Below, piece after piece: positions 43,465-51,414 of a DNA stretch of 64,000 nt (position 1 is its first letter; every line of letters begins with the position of its first letter). A program made the translations under genes and the position numbers. Below the pieces are notes generated by a model, which saw nothing but the letters and a program-made list of their open reading frames with translations, was not told where the DNA came from and ran no database searches. The stretch spans positions 1,268,702 through 1,332,701 of the forward strand of contig CAWHDH010000017.1 of the NCBI GenBank assembly GCA_963828075.1. Reading direction: 5' to 3'. The DNA comes from JACCYI01 sp963828075. Lineage in GTDB: Bacteria; Actinomycetota; Thermoleophilia; Solirubrobacterales; Solirubrobacteraceae.

Positions 43465-44601
43465 CTACGGAGTCAAGTCGTACGGATAGCGCGTGAGGTT
43501 CTCGGAACCGTCCTCGGTGACGAGCAGGAGATCCTCGAAGCGCACCTCACCGATGTCGCGGAGCCAGATGCCGGGCTCGATGGCGATCACGTCGCCCGCG
43601 ACGAGCTCGCCGTGGCCCGTCTGACCGAGCGACGGATCCTCGTGGACCTCGAGGCCGACGCCGTGGCCGAGCGAGAACTGGAAGCCCTCGTCGGGGTCCT
43701 CCCCCGGGCCGGTCCTCTGCGTGCGGTGCCCGGCCGCCTCGAACACGTCGCAGACCAGCCCGTGGAGCTCGCGGCCCGTGACCCCCGGACGCACCGCCGC
43801 TTTCGCGCCCTCGAACGCCTCTCCCACGAGGCGCTCGAGCGCTCGGACGGATTCGGGGAGCTCGCCGACGACGAACGTCCGGGCCATGTCCGCCCAGCAT
43901 CCAGACTCCTCGTCGCGCGGCCAGACGTCGATCACGATCGGCAGGTTCGCCGGCAGCGGGCCCGAGCCCGGCTCGTGGCCAAATCCCTGCCAGACCGAGG
44001 CGACGATGACGTCCGGCGGTGCCGGAGCGCCGTGGCGCCGGCAGGCGTCCCGAAGCACGCCGCGCACCGCCTCCGCCGTGAGCGCCTCGCCGTCGAGCAC
44101 GAGCCGCTCGCCCTCGGGCACGGCGCGGCGCAGCAGGTCCGCGGCGGCGCGCATCCCGGCCTCGGCTGCGACCTGGGCTCTGCGGATCCCGGCGAGCTCC
44201 GCCGCCGATTTCGCGCGGCGCCTTGCCATGACCGCCTCGTGATCCAGGTGCAGGACCAGGCCGTCGGCGCGGAGCCGGTCGGCGACCGCGACCGGCATCT
44301 CCGGGTCGACGATCGCCTCGCCGACGCCCATCGCCGCGGCGGCGCGCGACGTGAGCTCCAGGTCGACCTCGTGCCAGGCCTTGCCGCTCTCCAGCAGCTC
44401 GTGGAAGCCGAGGTCCGCGACGTCGTGCAGGACGGCCTCGGGCGCCACGGCCTCGATCCGGGTGCGTTCCAGCGAGTTCGACATGACGTGCATCCGGCCA
44501 CCGACCATCCCGAGCAGGAACGGGTCTCCGATGGGAACCGGGAGCTCGTGGCGCATGGCCGCCGAGCGCTCGGTGCTCCCGAAGAACAGGAGATCGGTCA
44601 T
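43465..44601 (-). CDS. M24-family metallopeptidase (Xaa-Pro aminopeptidase-like)
   Basis: This 378-residue 'pita-bread' fold protein has a complete set of metal ligands: Asp in IVIDVWPRD, Asp in CWADMARTF, His in SLGHGVGLEVHED, Glu in VIAIEPGIWL and Glu in EVRFEDLLLV. The N-terminal 150 residues form the creatinase-type N domain. It may be a dipeptidase/prolidase or a homologue without known substrate. Its ATG overlaps the stop of the receiver-like gene (ATGA), making it the last gene of a three-gene leftward operon (45318 to 43465). Confidence 0.9.
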   Translation of the reverse strand: MTDLLFFGSTERSAAMRHELPVPIGDPFLLGMVGGRMHVMSNSLERTRIEAVAPEAVLHDVADLGFHELLESGKAWHEVDLELTSRAAAAMGVGEAIVDPEMPVAVADRLRADGLVLHLDHEAVMARRRAKSAAELAGIRRAQVAAEAGMRAAADLLRRAVPEGERLVLDGEALTAEAVRGVLRDACRRHGAPAPPDVIVASVWQGFGHEPGSGPLPANLPIVIDVWPRDEESGCWADMARTFVVGELPESVRALERLVGEAFEGAKAAVRPGVTGRELHGLVCDVFEAAGHRTQRTGPGEDPDEGFQFSLGHGVGLEVHEDPSLGQTGHGELVAGDVIAIEPGIWLRDIGEVRFEDLLLVTEDGSENLTRYPYDLTP

Positions 44602-44951
44602 GGGCCGGCCAGCCGGTCGACGAGCGCGCCGCCCTCGCGGGCGAACCGTGACCGGGGGACGACGAGATCGAAGCCCGCGTCGGTCGCCCGGGAACGGGTC
44701 TCGGCGTCGACGTGCGAGTAGACGCCGAGCGTGCGGGTCGCCGCGAGCTCGCCGCCCGCGCGCAGGCCTTCGACGAGCGCGACGCCGTCGAAGCCGGTAC
44801 TGCCGAGGTCGACCACCAGGACCTCGGCGCCGGCGACGGCGAGCTGCGCCGGCGAGGAGACCAGCGTCGCCTCGTGCCCGCCGCTCTGGAGCCAGCCGAG
44901 CACGTTCGAGCCGAGCAGGAGATCGTCGAACAGCGCGACGACGCGAGCCAC
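44598..44951 (-). CDS. Receiver-like domain protein, atypical
   Basis: This 117-residue protein has the alpha/beta pattern of a response-regulator receiver. The acidic pair is in VVALFDDLLLGS and the candidate phosphorylation Asp in VLVVDLGSTGFDG. GVYSHVDAETRSRATDAGFD supplies the beta4-alpha4 region. The conserved lysine of true receivers appears to be replaced by arginine (VVPRSRF), so phosphorylation may be lost or altered. It starts at GTG 44951, seven bases after the stop of the upstream small gene, and overlaps the M24 peptidase gene. Confidence 0.65.
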   Translation of the reverse strand: MARVVALFDDLLLGSNVLGWLQSGGHEATLVSSPAQLAVAGAEVLVVDLGSTGFDGVALVEGLRAGGELAATRTLGVYSHVDAETRSRATDAGFDLVVPRSRFAREGGALVDRLAGP

Positions 44952-44955
44952 TGGG

Positions 44956-45318
44956 CTACTGGGCCCGCAGGCGCCGGAAGTCCTGGCGCACCGACTCCGG
45001 CCGGCCCCACATCTGGGTGACTTCGACGCGACCGGTGCGCAGTTCGCGCAGCGCGAGCTCACCCTTGATGCCGGCGTTGTCGAGGAGGTTCAGCGTGCCG
45101 TGCACCGTGGGCGCCGCGGCGGCGTGCCCGAACTGGTGGGCGACGAGGATCCGCCAGTGCCAGTCGTGGTGGGAGTACGGCTGCGCGTTGCAGTTGACCA
45201 CCAGCGTCGCGGCGTCGACGTAGCGGTCCTCCTGCACGCGGAGATCGACCTCGAGGTCGGTCCAGTCCGACGGCAGGGAGTCGACGATCTCCTGGAACTC
45301 GTCGGCAAGGACGCCCAT
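44956..45318 (-). CDS. Conserved-looking small protein of unknown function
   Basis: This 120-residue soluble protein starts at ATG 45318 (MGVLADEFQEIVDSLP). Codon usage matches the neighbours. Segments such as WTDLEVDLRVQEDRYVDAAT, QPYSHHDWHWRILVAHQFGH and GTLNLLDNAGIKGELALREL suggest an alpha/beta domain rich in Trp and His. I do not recognise a family. It is the first gene of a leftward operon with the receiver-like and M24 genes. Its start overlaps the divergent start of the next gene within a shared CATG. Confidence 0.65.
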   Translation of the reverse strand: MGVLADEFQEIVDSLPSDWTDLEVDLRVQEDRYVDAATLVVNCNAQPYSHHDWHWRILVAHQFGHAAAAPTVHGTLNLLDNAGIKGELALRELRTGRVEVTQMWGRPESVRQDFRRLRAQ

Positions 45319-45580
45319 GCGCGGCATCATACGAGTCACGCCCCCGCCACCCCCCGCCCCGATCGATCCGGACACCGATCCGCTCGCCGCCGCGCGCGGC
45401 CTCTCCATGCACGGCCTGATCGGGCTGCTCGAGCGCCTCGACGGCGCCGAGGAGGCCGCCGTGGTGCGGGGGGCGCTCGAAGCCGGGGTGCCGCGCGAGC
45501 TGGTGGTGGAGGAGCTCCAGCGCGAGGTCGAGCGCCGCCTCCTGCGCACCACCGGCTTCTACGATGAGCCGGCCTGGTGA
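45317..45580 (+). CDS. Small helical protein of unknown function
   Basis: This 87-residue protein has a proline-rich N-terminus (VTPPPPPAPIDPD) and a helical remainder, GLIGLLERLDGAEEAAVVRG and LVVEELQREVERRLLRTTG. The start ATG 45317 shares the CATG with the divergent gene, so expression of both must be initiated from overlapping DNA. The stop overlaps the start of the YgfZ gene (GTGA), giving an operon. A start at a later codon is possible. Function unknown. Confidence 0.55.
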   Translation: MRGIIRVTPPPPPAPIDPDTDPLAAARGLSMHGLIGLLERLDGAEEAAVVRGALEAGVPRELVVEELQREVERRLLRTTGFYDEPAW

Positions 45581-46548
45581 GCACCACGATCGACACCCCG
45601 CTGCAGGTCGAGTACCGCGCCCTGACCGAGGGCTGCGGCCTGCTCGACCGCTCCGAGCGCGGCAAGCTCGCGGTGACCGGCGGCGAGGCGTCGTCCTTCC
45701 TGCAGGGCCAGGTCACCAACGACGTCGAGGCGCTCAAGCCGGGGCGCGGCTGCTACGCCGCGTTCCTCACCCACAAGGGCAAGATGCTCGGCGACCTGCG
45801 GATCCTCGACGCCGGCGACGAGCTGCTGCTGGACTGCGAGCGGATCGCGCTGCAGGAGCTGTTCAACCTCCTGCGCCGGACGACGCTCGGCCGCGACGCC
45901 GAACTGCACAAGCGCACGCTGCAGCGCGGTCTGCTCTCCCTGATCGGCCCGCGGGCCCGGGCGGTGGCGGGCGCCGGGGACGCCGGCCTCGGATCAACGG
46001 AGCACGACCATGTGACGGCGACCATCGGTGGCGCCGCCGTCCGCCTGATCGCGACCGACCACGACGGCGTCGACGTCCTCTGCGACAGCGAGGAGACCGC
46101 GCGCGTGACCGCCGCGCTGCGCGACGCCGGCGCGGTCCCGGTCTCCGAGACGGCCGCCGAGGTCGTCCGCGTCGAGCGCGGCCGGCCGCGCTACGGCGCC
46201 GAGCTCGACGACACCGTGATCCCGCAGGAGGCAGGCCTCAACGAGCGCGCCGTGTCGTTCACCAAGGGCTGCTACCTGGGCCAGGAGACGGTGGCGCGGC
46301 TGCACTACCGCGGCAGGCCCAACCGGCATCTGCGCGGGCTGCGCCTCGGCGCGCCGGCCGCCCGCGGCGAGGAGCTGCGGTTCGGCGAGAAGGTGGTCGG
46401 CCTGGTCGCGACGGTCGCGGAGTCGCCGGTCCACGGGCCCATCGCCCTCGCGCTCGTGCGGCGCGAGGCGGCCCCCGGAGACATCCTCGCGGTCGGCGAC
46501 GACGCCCGCTCGGCCCAGGTGGTCGACCTCCCGTTCACCGCTCGCTAG
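45577..46548 (+). CDS. ygfZ: YgfZ/GcvT-family folate-binding protein
   Basis: This 323-residue protein is of the T-protein (GcvT) fold. It contains the YgfZ signature K-G-C-Y-x-G-Q-E (FTKGCYLGQETVARLHYRG), in which the cysteine is conserved in proteins that support iron-sulfur cluster repair and assembly with folate. LAVTGGEASSFLQGQVTNDV and GCYAAFLTHKGKMLGDLRI are N-terminal family matches. It starts at GTG 45577 in overlap with the small upstream gene. Its role would be to maintain Fe-S enzymes such as FbiC and the nitrite reductase, which is an inference. Confidence 0.92.
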   Translation: MSTTIDTPLQVEYRALTEGCGLLDRSERGKLAVTGGEASSFLQGQVTNDVEALKPGRGCYAAFLTHKGKMLGDLRILDAGDELLLDCERIALQELFNLLRRTTLGRDAELHKRTLQRGLLSLIGPRARAVAGAGDAGLGSTEHDHVTATIGGAAVRLIATDHDGVDVLCDSEETARVTAALRDAGAVPVSETAAEVVRVERGRPRYGAELDDTVIPQEAGLNERAVSFTKGCYLGQETVARLHYRGRPNRHLRGLRLGAPAARGEELRFGEKVVGLVATVAESPVHGPIALALVRREAAPGDILAVGDDARSAQVVDLPFTAR

Positions 46549-46579
46549 AGCGGCAACGCGCCAGCTTCGGCGAGAGGGC

Positions 46580-46607
46580 TCAAGTCCGTCGCGCGATCTG
46601 CCGATGA
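46580..46607 (+). promoter_or_regulatory. Possible sigma-28 (FliA)-like promoter, orphan
   Basis: TCAAGTCC and GCCGATGA are separated by 12 bases, close to the flagellar sigma consensus TAAAGTTT-N11-GCCGATAA. It reads rightward into the 3' end of a leftward nuclease gene, so any transcript would be antisense or short. No flagellar gene is in the window. Weak evidence. Confidence 0.25.
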
Positions 46608-46620
46608 CAGGGGCAGAGCA

Positions 46621-48333
46621 TCATGCGGCCACCGCCGCACCGCCGGGCTCCCACACCCGCGCTGCCGCCACGAAGCTCTCGATCCTTCCGTCCGACGGTC
46701 TCGGGACCAGCTCCAGCGTCCGCACCTCGTGCGTCGCCGTCCACGCGCCGACCAGCCGCACCTCGTCGAGCTCGTCGGCCGGTAGCCAGCCCGTCGACCC
46801 GCCCGGCCCCGCCGCCCGCAGCGCCTCGTCCGTGCGCGCGTGCAGGTCGTCGCGATCGGCCGGCAGCGCGCCCCAGTCCATGACGCGCCCGCCGACGATC
46901 CAGAACGCGTCGAGCCGGCCCACCGCCGAGGGGTGCGGCACGAGCAGCAGCCGTGCCCCGGCGTGCGCGGCGCGCAGCACCCCGCCGAGACGGCCGAGCA
47001 GCGACTCCAGGCGGACGTGGCGACGGCGCAGCCACGCGGCGCGCTCGAAGGCCTGCGCGGCGGCCGCCTCGCGCATCTGGCGCTCGATGTGGGCCAGCAG
47101 GGCGGCGCGGCCGTCCGCCGCGCCGGTGAACAGCCCGAGCGCCCCGTCGAGCCGTTCGCGGTACAGGTTCGGGTCGAGGTCGCCGAGGCACGGCGACAGG
47201 CAGCGCCCCATCTGCCCGTAGACCGAGGGGTGCTGGCGGCGCGGGAGCGTCCGCCCGCAGTGGCGCAGGCCGAACAGCGAGTTGAGCTGCTCGACGAGCT
47301 CGGCCGCGGCCGCGCGGCCCCGCACGGGCCCGACGCAGACGGCGTGCCCGGCCGCGGGCTGGCGGGCCACCTCGAGGATCGGGAACGGGATGTCCAGGCG
47401 GCAGCGCAGGTAGACCATCCCGTCCGGCTCGGCCTTGCCGCGCACGTTGCCCGGCGGCTTGAGCGCCCGGATCAGCCGCCCCTCGAGCAGCAGCGCGCCC
47501 AGCTCTGACTCGGTGGTCTGGTAGTCGACCTGCTCGGCGTGGCCCGTCCACACGGCCTGGGCGTCGGTGAAGTGCGCCCGCGCTCGTGCGCGGAGGCAGA
47601 TCGACTTGCCGACGTAGAGCGGATGGCCGTCGACGTCGCGGAAGACGTAGACGCCGGGATCCTTCGGCAGCCGCGAGAGGTCGGGACGGCGCTCGGGCGG
47701 GCGCCGCTTCGCCGTCCGCGGGCGCCCGGGACGCCGCTTGGGCCCGAGCAGCGCCACCGCCTCGCCGATCGTCTGTGCGTTGGCGGACAGACGCCCGAAC
47801 AGCGCGCAGAAGACCCGGGCGCACGTCTCGGCGTCGGGCAGCGCTCGATGCGTCTCGGCCACCTCGATGCCCAGCGCGTCGGCGAGCGTAGCCAGACCGC
47901 GCCGCCGTTGCAGGGGCGCGAAGCGGCGGGCGAGCGCCACCGTGCAGACGACCGGCGGCGCGGGCCAGTCGAGCGCGGCGCGCGCGAAGGCCTGGCGCAG
48001 CACGCGCTCGTCGAAGCGCGCGTTGTGGGCGACCAGGATCCGGCCCCGCATCCGCACCGCCAGGTCCGGCAGGACCGCCTCCGGCGGCGGGGCGGCGTCG
48101 GCCATCGCCTGCGAGATGCCCGTGAACCGCTGGATCCCGCGCGAGAGCGGCGCCGCGACGCCGACCAGCGACACCCAGCGGTCGTGCAGCTCACCGCCCC
48201 CGACGAGCACCGCGCCGACCTCGGTCAGCTCGCACGCGTCGCCGCCCAGACCGTTGGTCTCCGTGTCGACGGCGAGGAACTCCGCGGTCGCGAGCGGGAG
48301 GGCGGCGAAGGTCGGGTCGAGCAGCACGGACAT
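46621..48333 (-). CDS. DEDDh exonuclease fused to a GIY-YIG (UvrC/Cho-like) nuclease
   Basis: This 570-residue protein of two nuclease modules starts at ATG 48333. The N-terminal 180 residues form a DnaQ-type 3'-5' exonuclease (FLAVDTETNGLGGDACELTE, LVAHNARFDERVL, ETHRALPDAET), with the DEDDh residues present. A basic linker (KRRPGRPRTAKRRPPERR) leads to a GIY-YIG domain (PGVYVFRDVDGHPLYVGKS) and a UvrC-like C-terminal part with paired cysteines (GRCLSPCLGDLDPN). The architecture is known in actinobacteria and suggests DNA repair or end-processing. The downstream DNA on this strand is the 72-base gap after ygfZ. Confidence 0.9.
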   Translation of the reverse strand: MSVLLDPTFAALPLATAEFLAVDTETNGLGGDACELTEVGAVLVGGGELHDRWVSLVGVAAPLSRGIQRFTGISQAMADAAPPPEAVLPDLAVRMRGRILVAHNARFDERVLRQAFARAALDWPAPPVVCTVALARRFAPLQRRRGLATLADALGIEVAETHRALPDAETCARVFCALFGRLSANAQTIGEAVALLGPKRRPGRPRTAKRRPPERRPDLSRLPKDPGVYVFRDVDGHPLYVGKSICLRARARAHFTDAQAVWTGHAEQVDYQTTESELGALLLEGRLIRALKPPGNVRGKAEPDGMVYLRCRLDIPFPILEVARQPAAGHAVCVGPVRGRAAAAELVEQLNSLFGLRHCGRTLPRRQHPSVYGQMGRCLSPCLGDLDPNLYRERLDGALGLFTGAADGRAALLAHIERQMREAAAAQAFERAAWLRRRHVRLESLLGRLGGVLRAAHAGARLLLVPHPSAVGRLDAFWIVGGRVMDWGALPADRDDLHARTDEALRAAGPGGSTGWLPADELDEVRLVGAWTATHEVRTLELVPRPSDGRIESFVAAARVWEPGGAAVAA

Positions 48334-48361
48334 GGTGGTCTACGCCCCGGTCCGGACGGCC

Positions 48362-48390
48362 TGCAACGAGCGTTGCACGCGATTGCGTGC
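48362..48390. promoter_or_regulatory. Two interlocked palindromes in a divergent promoter region
   Basis: TGCAACG-AG-CGTTGCA (48362-48377) is a perfect 7-base inverted repeat. GCACGC-GATT-GCGTGC (48375-48390) is a perfect 6-base inverted repeat sharing its first bases with the former. They sit 29 bases upstream of the nuclease start and about 95 bases upstream of the lipoprotein gene. The first resembles LacI-type operators. Candidate regulator site, untested. Confidence 0.4.
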
Positions 48391-48484
48391 CGCCTGGGAG
48401 CGCAGAGTCGGTTAGGGTTCGGCCCGGTCGCAGGTACTGCGCCGTTTCACGGCGTGGGGAGGCGCCCTAGAGGGTCAAGGAGAG

Positions 48485-48925
48485 ATGACGCGCACCCGCA
48501 CACGAGCCGGTCGGATCCGTCGAGTCGTGGCCCCCGCCACCTGCGCGGCGCTCGCCGCCGCCGGCTGCGGCGCCGACGACGACTACGCCAACAAGGCGCG
48601 CCCGCCGGCGCCCATCAACGTCACCGCGCTGATCTCCGACGAGCGCGTCGACGTCTCGCCGCGCCGCTTCGGCGCCGGCCCGATCGTGCTCATCATCGCC
48701 AACCAGTCCGCGCGCTCCCAGGAGGTCACGCTGGAGTCCGACGACGGCGAGGCCGGGATCACGCAGACGACGAGCCCGATCAACCCGGACGGCACGGCCG
48801 AGCTGAAGGTCCGCGTCACCGAGGGCACCTACAAGATCGGCGTCGGCACCAATTCGGTGCAGTCGGCCTCGATCGAGGTCGGCGAAGAGCGCGAGACCGC
48901 GCAGAACAAGCTGCTGCAGCCGTAG
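48485..48925 (+). CDS. Lipoprotein of unknown function
   Basis: This 146-residue protein has a twin-arginine-rich N-terminus (MTRTRTRAGRIRRV) and a lipobox LAAAGCG, so it should be an acylated surface protein. A strong AAGGAGAG ribosome-binding site precedes ATG 48485. The mature part is beta-rich (INVTALISDERVDVSPRRFG, IVLIIANQSARSQEVTLES, GTAELKVRVTEGTYKIGVG), like a cupredoxin or immunoglobulin-like sandwich, but without obvious copper ligands. It precedes the CorA-like transporter by nine bases and is likely co-transcribed; a link to metal transport is possible but unproven. Confidence 0.75.
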   Translation: MTRTRTRAGRIRRVVAPATCAALAAAGCGADDDYANKARPPAPINVTALISDERVDVSPRRFGAGPIVLIIANQSARSQEVTLESDDGEAGITQTTSPINPDGTAELKVRVTEGTYKIGVGTNSVQSASIEVGEERETAQNKLLQP

Positions 48926-48934
48926 CCGGCGACC

Positions 48935-49882
48935 GTGGAGGTCCTCACCGGCGTCGACCGCGAGCGCCTCACGGCCCTGCGGCGCGCCGACACGTTCTTC
49001 TGGCTCGACCTCCGCGACCCGTCGCCCGCCGACCTGGAGGTGCTCGGCGACGTGCTCGGCCTGCACCCGCTGGCGCTCGAGGACACGCGCGAATGGGAGC
49101 AGCGCCCGAAGGTCGAGCCCTACGGCGACCACGTCTTCCTCGTCTTCTACACGGCCGCCGTCGCCGCGGGCGGCCCGGACACGCGCTCGATGGAGATCCA
49201 CCTCTACGTCTCGGGCGGCTTCGTCGTCAGCGCGCGCCGCGGGGAGTGCGCGGAGATGGACCTCCTCCGGGAGAAGCTCGGCCCCACGCCTGAGGGGCAG
49301 CCGGAGGACTACCTCGTCTACCAGATCCTCGACGGGCTGACCGACGCGTACTACCCGCTGATCCGCGACGCCGAGGACCGCATCGACGCGCTGGAGGCCG
49401 AGGTGCTCCACCGGCCACAGCGCGGCCACCTCGAGCGGATCTACCGCCTCAAGCAGGAGATCCACCTCTTCGAGCGCCGGGTCCTCGCCCAGCGCGACTA
49501 CTTCCCCTCGGCGGTCGACGCGATCATGGAGCTGCCCGGCCTGAGCCGGGGGACGCGGACCTATCTGCGCGACGTGTCGGACCACCTCGCCCAGGTCGCC
49601 GGCGAGCTGCGCCGCCAGTCGGTCGACCTGACCTCGCTGACCGAGACGTTCTTCAACGCCAACGCCAACAAGCTGAACGAGTCCGCGGCGCGGCTGAGCG
49701 TGATCGCCACGTTCTTCGTCGTCGGGACGCTGATCACGGGCTTCTTCGGCCAGAACTTCGGCTGGCTCGTGCGGAGCATCGACTCGCGGACCGACTTCCT
49801 CATCTTCGGCGTCGGCGGGCTGCTCGTCCCCGTCCTCGCGCTGAGCGCCTACTTCTGGCGCAAGCGCGACGACTGGCTCTGA
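48935..49882 (+). CDS. CorA-family divalent cation transporter with GQN in place of GMN
   Basis: This 315-residue protein starts at GTG 48935. It has the long N-terminal cytoplasmic domain (FFWLDLRDPSPADLEVLG), the helical stalk (EDRIDALEAEVLHRPQRGHL, ETFFNANANKLNESAARLSV) and two C-terminal membrane segments (VIATFFVVGTLITGFF and FGVGGLLVPVLALSAYFW). At the channel mouth, the otherwise near-invariant GMN motif of CorA reads GQN (FFGQNFGW). This suggests altered ion selection or loss of transport; ZntB-like relatives also vary here. The C-terminus RKRDDWL is normal. It overlaps the convergent tetR gene by 34 bases. Confidence 0.9.
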   Translation: MEVLTGVDRERLTALRRADTFFWLDLRDPSPADLEVLGDVLGLHPLALEDTREWEQRPKVEPYGDHVFLVFYTAAVAAGGPDTRSMEIHLYVSGGFVVSARRGECAEMDLLREKLGPTPEGQPEDYLVYQILDGLTDAYYPLIRDAEDRIDALEAEVLHRPQRGHLERIYRLKQEIHLFERRVLAQRDYFPSAVDAIMELPGLSRGTRTYLRDVSDHLAQVAGELRRQSVDLTSLTETFFNANANKLNESAARLSVIATFFVVGTLITGFFGQNFGWLVRSIDSRTDFLIFGVGGLLVPVLALSAYFWRKRDDWL

Positions 49883-50460
49883 GCCGAAGCGATCCCCGCG
49901 AGCAGCCAGCGCAGGCCACGATCGAAGTTCGCGTCGAGTTCGTCGGCGCGCTCGACGGGATCGGTCGCCAGGTCGATCGGCGGCCGGGTGGCGAACGCCG
50001 CGAACCCGATCGTGTAGACGACGAGGACCCGGAGGGCCTCCTGGGCCGGCGGGCCGGTCACGCCCGCGCGCTCGAGCAGCGCCAGCATGATCTCCCCCAG
50101 CCGTTGCGCGTTGGCGCCGCGCGCGCCCTGGCGGGCGAGGTACACCGGGACGAGGTCGGGCTGGGCGACGAGCACCTCGTAGGTTGAGGCCATCACCTTG
50201 TGGAGCCCGGCCACGGGATCGCCGGCGTCCGGCCCGGGCGCCTCGACGGCGCCGAGGACGTGGTCGAGGAGGTCGTCGACGAGGGCCGTCTTGCTCTCCA
50301 CGTGGCTGTAGAGGGCGTTGGGCGCGACTCCGAGTCGCTCGGCGAGCGCTCGCATGGTCAAGCCGTCGAGCCCGCGCTCGGCCAGCAGATCGCGCGCCGC
50401 CGCGAGCACGCCGCCGCGGCTGAGGCCTGCGCGCTGCCCGGGACTTCTGGGTGCGGACAC
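49849..50460 (-). CDS. TetR-family regulator
   Basis: This 203-residue repressor starts at GTG 50460 (SAPRSPGQRAGLSRGGVLAA). An upstream in-frame start would place the operator inside the gene. The helix-turn-helix is ARDLLAERGLDGLTMRALAE then RLGVAPNALYSHVESKTALV. The C-terminal part resembles TetR_C-type ligand domains (VMASTYEVLVAQPDLVPVYL). It is divergent from an alpha/beta hydrolase gene, and a 41-base inverted repeat sits between them, so it most likely represses both. Confidence 0.9.
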   Translation of the reverse strand: MSAPRSPGQRAGLSRGGVLAAARDLLAERGLDGLTMRALAERLGVAPNALYSHVESKTALVDDLLDHVLGAVEAPGPDAGDPVAGLHKVMASTYEVLVAQPDLVPVYLARQGARGANAQRLGEIMLALLERAGVTGPPAQEALRVLVVYTIGFAAFATRPPIDLATDPVERADELDANFDRGLRWLLAGIASAQSQSSRLRQK

Positions 50461-50465
50461 CTTGC

Positions 50466-50506
50466 GAACTGTACAGCGTTCAGCTAAGCTGTACGACGTA
50501 CAGTTC
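50466..50506. promoter_or_regulatory. TetR-type operator between regulator and hydrolase
   Basis: GAACTGTAC (50466-50474) and GTACAGTTC (50498-50506) form perfect 9-base arms. Inside is a second perfect palindrome, CTGTACG-A-CGTACAG (50489-50503). This puts three related GTAC-centred half sites in 41 bases, starting six bases upstream of the tetR start and ending 22 bases before the hydrolase start. Confidence 0.75.
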
Positions 50507-50528
50507 ACCGACGGGCAGGAGCATCGAG

Positions 50529-51368
50529 ATGACCAACACCATCGAGCCAGTGACGGGCATCGCAGCCGGCGTGCCGTTCATCGCCTTCCCGCCGAGCAGA
50601 GGCCCGCGGGCATCGGCGCCCGTCGTGGCGGCCTGGCACATGCTCGACGCGCCGCGCACCGAGGCGGCGTTCGCAGCCGCCCTCCCCCTCGACGGCCTCG
50701 ACGCCTGGCGCATCTACTTCGGCCTGCCGCTGACCGGGTCGCGGACCCCGGCGGGCGGGATGGACGCGGTCATGGCGCTGGGCTACGAGGACGCGGTGCT
50801 CAGCCTCGACAGGCCGGTCATGTTCGGCGCGGCCGAGGAGTTCGGCGCCGCGCTCGCCGAGCTGCGCGAGCAGCTCGGGATCGACCCCGGCCCGATCGGC
50901 GTGCTGGGCGGCTCGGCCGGCGCCGCCGTCGCGCAGCTGCTCCTCGCCGACAGCGATCTCGACATCCGCGCCGCCGTCCTGGTCAGCCCCGTCGTCCAGG
51001 AACGGCGCAAGATCGAGGCCGGCGAGCGGTTGTACGGGTTCACGTACGGCTGGTCGGACGAGTCGAACGCCGTCGCCGACCGTCTCGACTTCGTCGCGCG
51101 CGCCGGCGACATCGCGGGCCCGCCGGTGCTCGTCGTCGTCGGCGAGGAGGACGATCCCGGCATCCTCGAGCCCGCCGCGGAGCTCGTCGCCACGCTGACT
51201 CGCGACCACGCGACCGAGGCCGAGCTGGTCACCGTCGCGGGCATGCAGCACGGCCTCGCCGAGGAGCCGGGGACCGAGCCGGCGCCGCAGGGCACCCACG
51301 CCGCGACCGTCGATCGGCACGCCGCCGCGTGGTTCAACCGGCACCTGAGACAGCCTCCTCGACGGTAG
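50529..51368 (+). CDS. Alpha/beta hydrolase
   Basis: This 279-residue serine-hydrolase-fold protein starts at ATG 50529 after AGGAG. The nucleophile elbow is GVLGGSAGAAVAQ (G-x-S-x-G with Ser near residue 130). The acid is likely in VVVGEEDDPGIL and the catalytic His in GMQHGLAEEPG. The fold pattern resembles acyl-peptide/dienelactone-type hydrolases. It is controlled by the divergent TetR gene through the shared operator. The natural substrate, and so the inducer, is unknown. Confidence 0.83.
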   Translation: MTNTIEPVTGIAAGVPFIAFPPSRGPRASAPVVAAWHMLDAPRTEAAFAAALPLDGLDAWRIYFGLPLTGSRTPAGGMDAVMALGYEDAVLSLDRPVMFGAAEEFGAALAELREQLGIDPGPIGVLGGSAGAAVAQLLLADSDLDIRAAVLVSPVVQERRKIEAGERLYGFTYGWSDESNAVADRLDFVARAGDIAGPPVLVVVGEEDDPGILEPAAELVATLTRDHATEAELVTVAGMQHGLAEEPGTEPAPQGTHAATVDRHAAAWFNRHLRQPPRR

Positions 51369-51414
51369 GATCCCGCGCCTCAGGACCCGATCCGTGTGAA
51401 TAAAGGAGCCATTC

